Source of the DNA: Nocardia amikacinitolerans NBRC 108937 | GTDB taxonomy: Bacteria > Actinomycetota > Actinomycetes > Mycobacteriales > Mycobacteriaceae | Reading direction: 5' to 3' | Length of the DNA: 64,000 nucleotides | Assembly: GCF_001612615.1 (NCBI RefSeq) | Contig: NZ_BDAU01000083.1 | Coordinates: 145,328-209,327, forward strand | Shown here: positions 44,716 through 53,064 of the stretch, piece by piece | Position numbering within the stretch: position 1 is the first letter of the stretch | Layout: every line of letters starts with the position of its first letter | Made by a program: the position numbers and the translations under genes | Notes under the pieces: model-generated | Database searches by the model: none | Told to the model about the DNA's origin: nothing | The model's input: the letters and a program-made list of their open reading frames with translations, nothing else

Positions 44716-46401
44716 TCACGGAACCGCCAGGGTCAGCGCCGGGGCCTCGGGGTCGTCGGCAAGGCGAGAAGCCAGCGGTTCCCCTTCCGGCGAGCCGCCT
44801 GCCAGGAACACGTCGGGTCGTCCGTCGGCGTCCAGGCGAATCGGAATGCTGTGCCGCAGCGCCTCGTTCGGCTCGGGATGATCGGATCGCGTGTGGCAGC
44901 CCCGGCTTTCGGCGCGGGCCGCCGCGGCGAGCAGCAGCACCCGGGCGGTGAGCGTCAGCGCGCCGTCCTCCAGTTCGGCGATCCGGCGCGCCGCCAGATC
45001 CTCCGGTGCGGGCGGCACGACGGCACCGTCCGAGGCGAAGCGGCTCGACATGCCGTGCAGCACAGCGCGTTCCAAGGTCGCCGTCGCGCTCGCGAGCCCG
45101 TCCCTGTCCCGCACCACTGCGGCGTGCGCGGTCATCACCTGCTGAAGCGCCGCGCGCGGCACCCGCGGCATGGTCCGCGGCCGCACGTCGGTGACCTCCG
45201 CGGGCGCGCCGAGGCGCTCCACGGCCGCCGCACCGGCTCGTTCGCCGACGACCAGTCCTTCGAGAAGGCTGTTGGACGCCAACCGATTCGCGCCGTGCAA
45301 CCCGGTCCGCGCCACTTCACCCGCCGCGTACAGTCCGGGCACACCGGTCCGGCCGTGCGCATCGGTGACGACGCCGCCGCACTGATAGTGCGCCGCGGGC
45401 GCGACGGGAATCAGGCAGGCGCGCGGGTCGATCCCCGCGGCAAGGCAGGACGCGGTGATCGTCGGAAAACGTTGCGCGAAACCGTCGATCGCCCGGGCGT
45501 CGAGGAAGACGTGATCCGTGCCGAGCTCGCGCATCCTGGCGGCGATGGCCCTGGAGACCACATCGCGCGGCGCGAGATCACCGCGCGGATGCACCCCCGC
45601 CGTCACCGAATTGCCCTCGGCATCAACGAGGGTCGCGCCTTCGCCGCGCACCGCCTCGCTGATCAGCGGCCGACGCCCAAGCCCGCCCGGCGTGTACAGC
45701 ACGGTCGGATGGAACTGCACGAACTCCAGGTCCGCGACCGCCGCACCCGCCCACAGCGCGAGCGCGACGCCGTCCGCGGTCGCGCCTGCCGGATTCGTGC
45801 TCAGCGCGTAGAGCTGGCCGAGCCCGCCGGTGGCGAGCAGCACGGCCGGGGTGTGCACCACACCGAAACCCTTGTCCGACACCGCGATCACGCCCTGCAC
45901 CCCGCTCGGGCCGGTGACCACCTCGCAGGCCGCCGCGCCGAACAGCACGGGCAGACCCGCCGCGTTGAGGGCGCGCTGCACCTCCGCGCCGGTCGCGTCG
46001 CCGCCCGCGTGGATGATGCGGCGCGTGCTGTGCCCGCCCTCCCTGGTGCGCGAGATCTGGCCGTCGCGACCGAGATCGAACACCGCGCCGAGGTCGGTCA
46101 GCGCCGCGACGGCCGCCTGCCCGCCCTCGACGATGGCGCGCACCGCGCTCGTCTCGCACAGCCCGGCGCCCGCCTCCACCGTGTCCCGCACGTGCGACTC
46201 GATCGAATCACCGTGCGGCGCCACGACGGCGATGCCGCCCTGCGCGTACTGGGTGGAGGTGTCGATCGGGCCGCCCTTGCTGAGCGCGAGGACCCGCAGC
46301 CCGCGCAGCGACGCGGTGCGGGCCGCCGTCAGTCCGGCGACCCCGCCGCCGACCACCACCAGGTCGGCCGAGGCCTCCCACTCGATTACCGGAGCATTCA
46401 T
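44716..46401 (-). CDS. nadB: L-aspartate oxidase
   Basis: A 561-residue flavoprotein oxidising aspartate to iminoaspartate for quinolinate synthase. The FAD-binding VVGGGVAGLTAARTAS, the second glycine site STQYAQGGIAVV, the active-site REGGHSTRRIIHAGGDATG, QFHPTVLY, and HGANRLASNSLLEGLVVG are intact, and a helical C-terminal domain follows. ATG follows GGAG at four bases. Middle gene of nadABC, 100 bases after nadA. Confidence 0.96.
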   Translation of the reverse strand: MNAPVIEWEASADLVVVGGGVAGLTAARTASLRGLRVLALSKGGPIDTSTQYAQGGIAVVAPHGDSIESHVRDTVEAGAGLCETSAVRAIVEGGQAAVAALTDLGAVFDLGRDGQISRTREGGHSTRRIIHAGGDATGAEVQRALNAAGLPVLFGAAACEVVTGPSGVQGVIAVSDKGFGVVHTPAVLLATGGLGQLYALSTNPAGATADGVALALWAGAAVADLEFVQFHPTVLYTPGGLGRRPLISEAVRGEGATLVDAEGNSVTAGVHPRGDLAPRDVVSRAIAARMRELGTDHVFLDARAIDGFAQRFPTITASCLAAGIDPRACLIPVAPAAHYQCGGVVTDAHGRTGVPGLYAAGEVARTGLHGANRLASNSLLEGLVVGERAGAAAVERLGAPAEVTDVRPRTMPRVPRAALQQVMTAHAAVVRDRDGLASATATLERAVLHGMSSRFASDGAVVPPAPEDLAARRIAELEDGALTLTARVLLLAAAARAESRGCHTRSDHPEPNEALRHSIPIRLDADGRPDVFLAGGSPEGEPLASRLADDPEAPALTLAVP

Positions 46402-46501
46402 CTCCGCCAGCCTCTCGTTCCGAGCTCGGGCGCGAACATCGCCGCGCCCGCCGAGGTCATGCGGCGCCGCTACGCGCCCGCCGCATGTCGTCGGCGTCGG
46501 C

Positions 46502-47578
46502 TCACTCGCCGCCGCCCGGATTGCCGATCGCGATCATCCGCTGCACCGAATTGCGGCCGAGCGCCGCGGTTTCCGGATCGACGTGCACCTCGTCGGCGCC
46601 GTCCACCAGGCAGCGCAGCAGCGCGGCCGGGGTGATCATCTTCATGTACTTGCAGGAGGCGCGGTCGTTGACGGCCTGGAAGTCGATGCCGGGGGCGGCC
46701 TTGCGCAGCTGGTGCAGCATGCCGACCTCGGTGGCGACCAGGACCTGTGTCGCTGCGTCCTTTCCTCCGCTCCGCGAGCTCCGCTCCGCCGCGGCCTTGG
46801 CGGCGTCGATCATGCCGCCGGTGGACAGGATGTGCACCCGGTCGGCCGGGAAGGCGCCCTCACCCGCGAGGTACAGCGCCGAGGTGGCGCAGCCGCACTC
46901 GGGGTGCACGAACAGCTCCGCGTCCGGGTGGCTGCGCGCCTGCTCGGTGAGCTCGTCGCCGTTGATGCCCGCGTGCACGTGGCATTCGCCCGCCCAGATC
47001 TCCATGTTCGCCCGGCCGGTCACGCGCTTGACGTGCGCGCCGAGGAACTGGTCCGGCAGGAAAAGCACTTCGCGGTCGGGATCGATGGAGGCGACCACGT
47101 CGACCGCGTTGGAGGAGGTGCAGCAGATGTCGGTGAGCGCCTTCACCTCGGCGGTGGTGTTCACGTAGGACACCACGACCGCGTTCGGGTGCTCGGCCTT
47201 CCACGCGCGCAGCTCGTTGGCGCTGATCGAGTCGGCCAGCGAGCAGCCCGCGCGCTGATCCGGGATCAGCACGGTCTTCTCCGGGCTGAGGATCTTCGCG
47301 GTCTCGGCCATGAAGTGCACGCCGCAGAAGACGATGGTGTCCTCGGGTGCCTCGGCCGCGATCCGCGAGAGCGCCAGCGAGTCGCCGACGTGATCGGCCA
47401 CGTCCTGGATCTCGGGCAGCTGGTAGTTGTGCGCGAGAATGGTCGCGTTGCGCTCCCGCGCGAGACGCTTGACCTCCTGCGCCCACTCGGGCGTCGCCGC
47501 GACACCCGTGTAGCCCGAGGGCCCGTCGAATACCTGCCCCATCAGCGGAGGCGCCAGTTTCGCACCCGTCGTCGCCAT
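46502..47578 (-). CDS. nadA: Quinolinate synthase
   Basis: A 358-residue [4Fe-4S] enzyme condensing iminoaspartate and dihydroxyacetone phosphate. The three cluster Cys are expected in VFCGVHFMAETAKIL, VHPECGCATSAL and NDRASCKYMKMITP. AHNYQLPEIQDVADHVGDS and PDQRAGCSLADS match the family. A Ser/Arg/Gly-rich insertion lies near residue 260. ATG at 47578 is five bases after GGGAG. It opens nadABC and diverges from nrtR. Confidence 0.96.
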   Translation of the reverse strand: MATTGAKLAPPLMGQVFDGPSGYTGVAATPEWAQEVKRLARERNATILAHNYQLPEIQDVADHVGDSLALSRIAAEAPEDTIVFCGVHFMAETAKILSPEKTVLIPDQRAGCSLADSISANELRAWKAEHPNAVVVSYVNTTAEVKALTDICCTSSNAVDVVASIDPDREVLFLPDQFLGAHVKRVTGRANMEIWAGECHVHAGINGDELTEQARSHPDAELFVHPECGCATSALYLAGEGAFPADRVHILSTGGMIDAAKAAAERSSRSGGKDAATQVLVATEVGMLHQLRKAAPGIDFQAVNDRASCKYMKMITPAALLRCLVDGADEVHVDPETAALGRNSVQRMIAIGNPGGGE

Positions 47579-47631
47579 GATGGCTCCCTTCCTCGTGCGG
47601 CCGGCAACACCGCCGATTCGCACCAAACCAG

Positions 47632-47654
47632 GTTTTCGACTTACAATCGAAAAC
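47632..47654. promoter_or_regulatory. NrtR-box-like palindrome overlapping the nrtR -10 and abutting its start codon
   Basis: GTTTTCGA at 47632-47639 and TCGAAAAC at 47647-47654 are perfect 8-bp arms around a 7-base spacer. The plus-strand -10 TACAAT (47642-47647) lies inside, seven bases before the GTG at 47655, so a bound dimer would block nrtR transcription and sit upstream of nadA. Confidence 0.78.
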
Positions 47655-48407
47655 GTGGCCCATAGTAGCACCATCCACGAATCGCTCACCGCGGTGTTCC
47701 AGGTTCGCCGCTTCCCCGCAGACAAAGGCTCAGGTCAGAGCGCTGCGAGCGGTGTCATGGGCCCGTGCCCGCCCGATCAGCGCACCGAGCTCGCGGTGTT
47801 GCTGTGGGAGCGCGCGCTCGACCCGCAGAAGGACACGTGGTCGCTGCCTGGCGGGCGGCTCGGCGACGACGAGGATCTGGACGCCTCGGCGCGCCGCCAG
47901 CTGGCCGAGAAGGTCGACGTGCGCGAGCTGACGCACCTGGAGCAGCTCTCGGTCTTCAGCGACCCCGACCGCGTGCCAGGCCCGCGCCGCATCGCGTCGG
48001 CCTATCTCGGGCTGGTTCCGCTCACCGCCGAACCGGAACTGCCCGAGGACACCGCGTGGCACCCGGTTTCGGCGCTGCCCGCGATGTCCTTCGATCACGG
48101 CACGGTCGTCGACCACGCCCGCACCCGGCTGGCCGCCAAGCTCTCCTACACGAACATCGCCTTCGCGCTCGCCCCGTCCGCGTTCACCATGTCGACGCTG
48201 CGCGAAATCTACTGTGCGGCACTGGGTTACGACGTCGACACCACCAACCTCCAGCGCGTTCTCGCGCGCCGCAAGGTGATCACCCCCACCGGAGCCACCG
48301 CCGCCCCCGGCCGCGCGGGCGGCCGCCCCGCCGCCGTCTACCGCTTCACCGACTCCGGTCTCCGCGTCACCGACGAATTCGCCGCCCTCCGCCCCCGATC
48401 CGAGTGA
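47655..48407 (+). CDS. nrtR: NrtR-type transcriptional regulator (degenerate Nudix plus winged helix)
   Basis: A 250-residue protein. The N-terminal Nudix fold has GGRLGDDEDLDASARRQLAEKV where a catalytic box would be. The paired glutamates are replaced (RQLAEK), so it should bind rather than cleave its ADP-ribose-type ligand. The C-terminal winged helix runs from about 165 (FTMSTLREIYCAALGYDVDTTNLQRVLARR) to a basic, Gly/Pro-rich end. NrtR proteins repress NAD synthesis genes, which fits divergent nadABC. GTG at 47655 directly follows the palindrome; an upstream frame from 47577 would run through the operator. Confidence 0.9.
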   Translation: MAHSSTIHESLTAVFQVRRFPADKGSGQSAASGVMGPCPPDQRTELAVLLWERALDPQKDTWSLPGGRLGDDEDLDASARRQLAEKVDVRELTHLEQLSVFSDPDRVPGPRRIASAYLGLVPLTAEPELPEDTAWHPVSALPAMSFDHGTVVDHARTRLAAKLSYTNIAFALAPSAFTMSTLREIYCAALGYDVDTTNLQRVLARRKVITPTGATAAPGRAGGRPAAVYRFTDSGLRVTDEFAALRPRSE

Positions 48408-48496
48408 TCCAGCCGCCTGCCCGGGTCTGCGGGAGGTCTCGAAGTTAGAATGAGGAAAAGTAAGATTCGATCTATGTTTAGACGACAGGAGGTCCC

Positions 48497-49930
48497 GTGG
48501 AGTTCACTGGCAGGGCCACCGACCTCGACATTCTGGCTCGGCAGCGCAACCTCGTCACCGAGAATGCCGGGGCGACACGGGGGCGCGCGGTCATCTTGAC
48601 CGGCCGTCGGCGAGTGGGTAAGTCACGACTGGTCCAAGAGTTCTGTGATCGCTCCGGGCTCGCCTACGTCGTCTTCCAGGCGACCCGCGGACGCAACCCT
48701 GTTGCCGAGCGCGGGGACTTCATCTCCACCGTCGCTCACTCCGCACTCGGTGGCGCGGAGTTGATATCCGGCTTGCAAGCCACCGATTGGAATCAAGCGC
48801 TGCGCGCCCTGGCCATTGCGATTCCGGACGACTCCCCGACCATCGCGGTGATCGATGAGGTCCCGTGGCTGGTCGAGCAGGACGGCGAGTTCGAGGGCGC
48901 ACTGCAGACGGTGTGGGACCGTCACCTGTCGGCCAAGCCCGTTCTCCTGATTCTGGTCGGCAGCGACATCTCGGTCATGGAGGCGTTGCAGTCCCGCGAT
49001 CGACCGTTCTTCGGGCGAGCCGCCAAGATGACCGTCGAACCGCTGCATCTGGCCGACGTTCAGTCGATGACAGGTCTCGATCCGGCCGGTGCCGTCGACG
49101 CACTGCTGATCACCGGCGGCTTCCCGGAGATCGTCCAGTCATGGCGACCCGGCATGAGCAGAATGGACTTCCTGCGCGCTTCGACGGACAATCCGCTGTC
49201 TCCGTTGCTCGTAGCGGGGGAACTGACGCTGCTCGGCGAGTTTCCCGAAGCCTCGCGATCGCGTGCGGTGCTCGAGGCGGTGGGCAGCGGTGAGCGCACT
49301 TTCAGCACCATCGCGGCACAGGCGGGCGGAGCGGGCGCACTTCCCGCCGGAACCTTGACACCACTGCTGACCACATTGCAATCGAAACGAATTGTCGCGG
49401 CCGATCTTCCGCTGTCGACCAAAGCCGACAGCAAGAACAAGCGCTATCGAATCGCCGATTCCTACCTTCGATTCTGGCTTGCCTTCCTGCAGCGTGGAAT
49501 TCCGCTGATCGAACGAGGTCGTGGCGATGTCGCCCGCACTCGGATCGAACGGTCGTGGACGACCTGGCGTGGGCGTGCCGTCGAACCGCTGATCCGCGAA
49601 TCGCTACTGCGCCTGCTGCCCGATGAGCGCTGGCCCGATACCGAGGCGGTCGGCGGGTGGTGGAACCGGCGGAACAATCCCGAAATCGATCTGATCGGCG
49701 CCGATCGTGAGCCGGTCGCGGGCGCGATCCACTTCCTCGGATCGATCAAGTGGCTCGAGGACCGGCCGTTCGATCGCCACGACTACGACGCCCTCGCCCG
49801 GGCGACACTCTCGGTGCCGGGTGCCGACACTCGAACGCCGCTTGTCGCGGTATCCCGCGCGGGTCTCGGTGCCGAACTCCCGCTCGCGATGCATTGGGGT
49901 CCTGCGGATCTCGTCGACGCTTGGCGCTGA
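48497..49930 (+). CDS. Archaeal-type ATPase with DUF234 domain
   Basis: A 477-residue STAND/AAA-like ATPase. Walker A GRRRVGKS is at 36-43 and Walker B TIAVIDEVPWL near 115. A middle helical region has ITGGFPEIVQSW and ends YRIADSYLRFWLAFL. The C-terminal domain has NPEIDLIG near 395 and GSIKW near 417. This is the layout of PF01637 plus DUF234, whose C-terminus resembles PD-(D/E)xK nucleases; here the usual Glu before xK is Ser. GTG follows AGGAGG at four bases. The upstream 60 bases are AT-rich with -10-like TAAGAT and TATGTT. Function unknown; a defence or toxin role is only a possibility. Confidence 0.75.
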   Translation: MEFTGRATDLDILARQRNLVTENAGATRGRAVILTGRRRVGKSRLVQEFCDRSGLAYVVFQATRGRNPVAERGDFISTVAHSALGGAELISGLQATDWNQALRALAIAIPDDSPTIAVIDEVPWLVEQDGEFEGALQTVWDRHLSAKPVLLILVGSDISVMEALQSRDRPFFGRAAKMTVEPLHLADVQSMTGLDPAGAVDALLITGGFPEIVQSWRPGMSRMDFLRASTDNPLSPLLVAGELTLLGEFPEASRSRAVLEAVGSGERTFSTIAAQAGGAGALPAGTLTPLLTTLQSKRIVAADLPLSTKADSKNKRYRIADSYLRFWLAFLQRGIPLIERGRGDVARTRIERSWTTWRGRAVEPLIRESLLRLLPDERWPDTEAVGGWWNRRNNPEIDLIGADREPVAGAIHFLGSIKWLEDRPFDRHDYDALARATLSVPGADTRTPLVAVSRAGLGAELPLAMHWGPADLVDAWR

Positions 49931-49994
49931 ATTTTCCGACGGACCCGACGGACCGGTCCCATGCCGCCGCGGAGCCCGGAAACCCCGAGGCGAA

Positions 49995-50177
49995 TCAGGC
50001 TTCGTGGGAACGGTTTCGGTGTTTCGGCGTGCGGCGGTACTCGCGTTTGCCGGGGATCGGGCGGGCCGCGTTGGAGCGGCGAAGTTCGTGGCGGCGGCGC
50101 CAGGCGGTGAGATCCGGGCGCTCCGAAGGGATTCGGGATGCGTCGGGCTGCGATGCGGTATGCGCGTGGGCGGGCAT
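49995..50177 (-). CDS. Small basic hypothetical protein, 60 residues
   Basis: An ATG at 50177 lies seven bases after GGAGG in a GGGGGGAGG run, the strongest ribosome site in this gap. The product (MPAHAHTASQPDASRIPSER, then a WRRRHELRRS core and a Lys/Arg-rich end) is strongly basic and has no hydrophobic segment, so it may bind nucleic acid. I do not recognise it. The call rests on the ribosome site and on otherwise empty DNA. The 226 bases upstream to the DUF1353 gene show nothing else. Confidence 0.5.
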   Translation of the reverse strand: MPAHAHTASQPDASRIPSERPDLTAWRRRHELRRSNAARPIPGKREYRRTPKHRNRSHEA

Positions 50178-50403
50178 GGTGTCACCTCCCCCCTGGCCCG
50201 TTGCTTGCCGGATCACGGTAGCGACGACCGCCTTTCGGGCTCCACCCATTTTCCGCCGTGCGAGGCGCGGATGGCATCGACCGAAGGGCGCGCGACTGGT
50301 TCGGTGCGAATCGTCTTGCGGTGTCCGCCGCTCCCGCATCGAGCGTCACGGCGGGAGCGAGGGGTCGGCGCCGATTACCCCGGGCGCGGCACGGCGAATC
50401 GGT

Positions 50404-50973
50404 TCAGGCCGTCTTCATCTGGGGCTTCGGCGGAGGCGCGGCCGTATGGGCGACGAGCCGCCCACCGGCCCAGAACACCAGTTCCACCACCCAGAACAAC
50501 CACAGGAACAGCGTCACCACGATCACCGGTATGGCGAGGAACAGCACCGAGGGCACCGCGATCAGCAGGAACAGGGCCCAGTCGCGCGGGCTCGCGCCGT
50601 GCAACCGGTTCGCCGAGCGCACCGCCGCCCACATCATCCAGCGGCGCGGCACCGAAATGCCGAATTCGCGCAGGCAGCGTCGGAAGAGGCCGTCGGCGTC
50701 GGCGCTGCTGACTTCCCGCGAGCGCAGCAGATAGTCGTGCAGGATGGCGGCGCGGGTGTAGGCGCCGTAGCGGGGAATGAGCCAGACCAACGCGCGCGGC
50801 ACCGAGGCGAAGTCGGTGCGGAAGCCAGCGGGCACGGTGAATTCCTGAACATCACCCCGATAGACGAGCGGCTCGGACAGCCGCCAGAACTTCGCGTCGA
50901 TCTCCTCGACGACCGGACCGCCACCGATGAATGCCACGACCCGCCCCTCTCCGAATGCTCGTGTTTCCACCAT
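50404..50973 (-). CDS. DUF1353-family protein with C-terminal membrane segment
   Basis: A 189-residue protein. Residues about 10-110 hold the DUF1353 pattern: FTVPAGFRTDFASVPRALVWLIPRYG, AAILHDYLLRS and ADGLFRRCLREFG, typical of phage-derived proteins of unknown role. A strongly hydrophobic stretch of about 40 residues (LFLLIAVPSVLFLAIPVIVV and on) near 130-170 predicts one or two membrane helices, unusual for phage versions. ATG at 50973 is used; no ribosome site is clear. Confidence 0.72.
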   Translation of the reverse strand: MVETRAFGEGRVVAFIGGGPVVEEIDAKFWRLSEPLVYRGDVQEFTVPAGFRTDFASVPRALVWLIPRYGAYTRAAILHDYLLRSREVSSADADGLFRRCLREFGISVPRRWMMWAAVRSANRLHGASPRDWALFLLIAVPSVLFLAIPVIVVTLFLWLFWVVELVFWAGGRLVAHTAAPPPKPQMKTA

Positions 50974-51027
50974 TTTACGTGGTAGAGGCACCGAAACGGC
51001 TCGGAGCGGCAACGGTTGGGTGACGTG

Positions 51028-51687
51028 TCAGCGAGCCGGGCGCGACACCGAATCCGTCCCGCCCTCGGCGGCCGGATCGTAACGGCCGTAGGAGCTCCCG
51101 TACTGCGCGCCCGCTCCGGCGGCGTCGAACCCGATCGGCGTGAACGCCTCGACCGGACGCGAACGACCGAATGCGCTGCCGTAGCCGGTGCCCAGATCCT
51201 CCGACGGATTGAGCGCCGCGAGGAAAAGCAGCACGAGCGAGGCCACCAGCGGCTGCACGACCAACGCGAGCGCCGTGCCGACTTGCGTTGGGAGCTCGAT
51301 GATCTGGCCGACGGGCGGGTCGTCCGGCCGCGGATGCAGCAGCTCCGCGACCGTCTCCCCCACCAGTGCCATCGAATACGCGCCGAGCAACGAGCCGGAC
51401 ACCAGCCCGAGTTGCAGCAGCGGTCCACGCACCGTGCGCAGACGCCAAGCCGCCACCGCGGTGAGCAGTCCGGTCACCCCGCCCGCGCAGACGAACAGCG
51501 CGACGGCGTCGAACTGGTGGGTGCTCTCGCCGGTCAGCGGCGCGCCGCGCCCCGGTTCGGTGACGAGCAGCTGTTCGGTCGGCGCCAGGAAGCCCCACAG
51601 CACGCCGACGAGCACGCTGCACACCACGACCGCCGCCGAGACGAGCAACGCCGCACCCGCCTCGGTCCGCACACCACGGGCCGCCAC
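51028..51687 (-). CDS. DUF2567-type four-helix membrane protein
   Basis: A 219-residue protein with hydrophobic segments near 10-35, 60-82, 90-112 and 135-165, and a Gly/Tyr-rich cytosolic tail (GTGYGSAFGRS, QYGSSYGRY). It corresponds by position to mycobacterial Rv1591 downstream of bioB (from memory). Function unknown. GTG at 51687 shares one base with the bsaP stop (TAGTG), so it is coupled to the biotin genes. Longer in-frame starts lie inside bsaP. Confidence 0.75.
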   Translation of the reverse strand: MAARGVRTEAGAALLVSAAVVVCSVLVGVLWGFLAPTEQLLVTEPGRGAPLTGESTHQFDAVALFVCAGGVTGLLTAVAAWRLRTVRGPLLQLGLVSGSLLGAYSMALVGETVAELLHPRPDDPPVGQIIELPTQVGTALALVVQPLVASLVLLFLAALNPSEDLGTGYGSAFGRSRPVEAFTPIGFDAAGAGAQYGSSYGRYDPAAEGGTDSVSRPAR

Positions 51688-51914
51688 TAGCGGTGTTCCA
51701 GACTCTTCGAGTCGATCACGCCGTGCCGCGAGCACTTGGCCCACCAGCCGTCGGGACTCACCTGCACGATCATCCGGCGCCCGCACTGCTCGCAGAACCG
51801 CGGCGGCTCGAGGCCGAGCGCGGCCGCGGCGGGCACCGTGTCGTCGAGACCGGGCACGATCCGCTTGCCGGTGAACGGGTTGTAGCGCTCGTCCATATCC
51901 ATGACAGTACTCAT
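51687..51914 (-). CDS. bsaP: Biotin synthase auxiliary protein
   Basis: A 75-residue protein between bioB and the DUF2567 gene, the position of mycobacterial Rv1590. That protein was recently reported (from memory) as BsaP, needed by mycobacterial biotin synthase to make biotin from dethiobiotin. The N-terminus YNPFTGKRIVPG and the cluster FCEQCGRR and AKCSRHG supply Cys41, Cys44, Cys61 and His64, a CxxC/CxxH metal- or Fe-S-binding set. ATG at 51914 is nine bases after the bioB stop; later in-frame ATGs at residues 5 and 7 are possible. Confidence 0.8.
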   Translation of the reverse strand: MSTVMDMDERYNPFTGKRIVPGLDDTVPAAAALGLEPPRFCEQCGRRMIVQVSPDGWWAKCSRHGVIDSKSLEHR

Positions 51915-51923
51915 GGCCAGGCC

Positions 51924-52937
51924 CTACAGCGTTTCGTTGAGCGCCTTGATCGGCATCTTCAGCTCGCCGAGCAGATCCAGGTCCGCCTCGGCGGGACGGC
52001 CGAGGGTGGTCAGGTAGTTGCCGACGATGACGGCGTTGATGCCGCCGAGGATGCCCTGCTTGGCGCCGAGATCGCCGAGGGTGATCTCACGGCCGCCCGC
52101 GAAGCGAAGGATGGTGCGCGGCAGCGCGAGACGGAACGCGGCGACGGCGCGCAGCGCGTCGGCGGCGGGCAGCACCTCGAGGTCGCCGAACGGGGTGCCC
52201 GGACGCGGGTTGAGGAAGTTCAGCGGCACCTCGTCGGGCTCCAATTCGGCCAGCTGCGCGGCGAATTCGGCGCGCTGCTCCAGGGTCTCGCCCATGCCGA
52301 GGATGCCGCCGCAGCACACCTCCATGCCCGCCTCGCGCACCATGCGCAGGGTGTCCCAGCGCTCCTCCCAGGTGTGCGTGGTGACGACCTGCGGGAAGTG
52401 CGACTCGGCGGTCTCCAGGTTGTGGTTGTAGCGGTGCACGCCCATGGCGGCCAGCTGGTCGACCTGCTCCTGGGTCAGCATGCCGAGCGAGCAGGCGACC
52501 TGGATGTCGACCTCGTTGCGGATCGCTTCGACGCCAGCGGCGACCTGCGCCATCAGCCGCTCGTCCGGTCCGCGCACCGCGGCGACGATGCAGAACTCGG
52601 TGGCGCCGGTCTTGGCGGTCTGCTTGGCGGCCTCGACCAGGCTGGGGATGTCGAGCCAGGCGGCGCGCACCGGCGACTGGAACAGACCGGACTGCGAGCA
52701 GAAGTGGCAGTCCTCGGGGCAGCCGCCGGTCTTGAGGCTGATGATGCCCTCGACCTCGACCTCAGGACCGCACCACTTCATGCGCACGTCGTGGGCCAGC
52801 GACAGCAGCTCCTCGAGCCGGTCGTCGCCGAGGCGCAGCACCTCGAGTGTCTGCTCCTGGGTCAGGCCTTCGCCGCGCTCGAGCACCTGCTCGCGGGCGA
52901 TCGAGAGAATATCGGTGTCAACGGGTGCCTGCGTCAC
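51924..52937 (-). CDS. bioB: Biotin synthase
   Basis: A 337-residue radical SAM enzyme inserting sulfur into dethiobiotin. The SAM cluster motif CxxxCxxC is Cys73, Cys77 and Cys80 (GGCPEDCHFCSQSG). YNHNLETAESHFPQVVTTHT, CCGGILGMGE and NFLNPRPGTPF with the family Arg in REITLGDLG are conserved. GTG at 52937 is about eight bases after AAGGGA. It is followed by bsaP and DUF2567, with bioQ divergent upstream; bioA, bioF and bioD are not in the window. Confidence 0.96.
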   Translation of the reverse strand: MTQAPVDTDILSIAREQVLERGEGLTQEQTLEVLRLGDDRLEELLSLAHDVRMKWCGPEVEVEGIISLKTGGCPEDCHFCSQSGLFQSPVRAAWLDIPSLVEAAKQTAKTGATEFCIVAAVRGPDERLMAQVAAGVEAIRNEVDIQVACSLGMLTQEQVDQLAAMGVHRYNHNLETAESHFPQVVTTHTWEERWDTLRMVREAGMEVCCGGILGMGETLEQRAEFAAQLAELEPDEVPLNFLNPRPGTPFGDLEVLPAADALRAVAAFRLALPRTILRFAGGREITLGDLGAKQGILGGINAVIVGNYLTTLGRPAEADLDLLGELKMPIKALNETL

Positions 52938-53001
52938 TGGACGGATCCCTTCGGCTGAACTGCCTGTCGGCGCGCCTCGCGCCCGAGGTGGCCGTGCAAC
53001 T

Positions 53002-53014
53002 TGAACGGTGTTCA
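53002..53014. promoter_or_regulatory. BioQ operator
   Basis: TGAACGGTGTTCA is a perfect TGAAC-N3-GTTCA palindrome, the consensus known for the BioQ repressor in corynebacteria and mycobacteria. It lies 65 bases upstream of bioB and 50 upstream of the TetR gene. Confidence 0.85.
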
Positions 53015-53064
53015 GGCTAGGGTAGCGGTAGGAGTGAGTCAAAACACGACGGGGAGGAATCCGG

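Noticed and set aside
50404..50973. Prophage remnant, because DUF1353 is often phage-borne
   Set aside because: No integrase, capsid, tail or attachment site is nearby, and the protein carries an added membrane segment.
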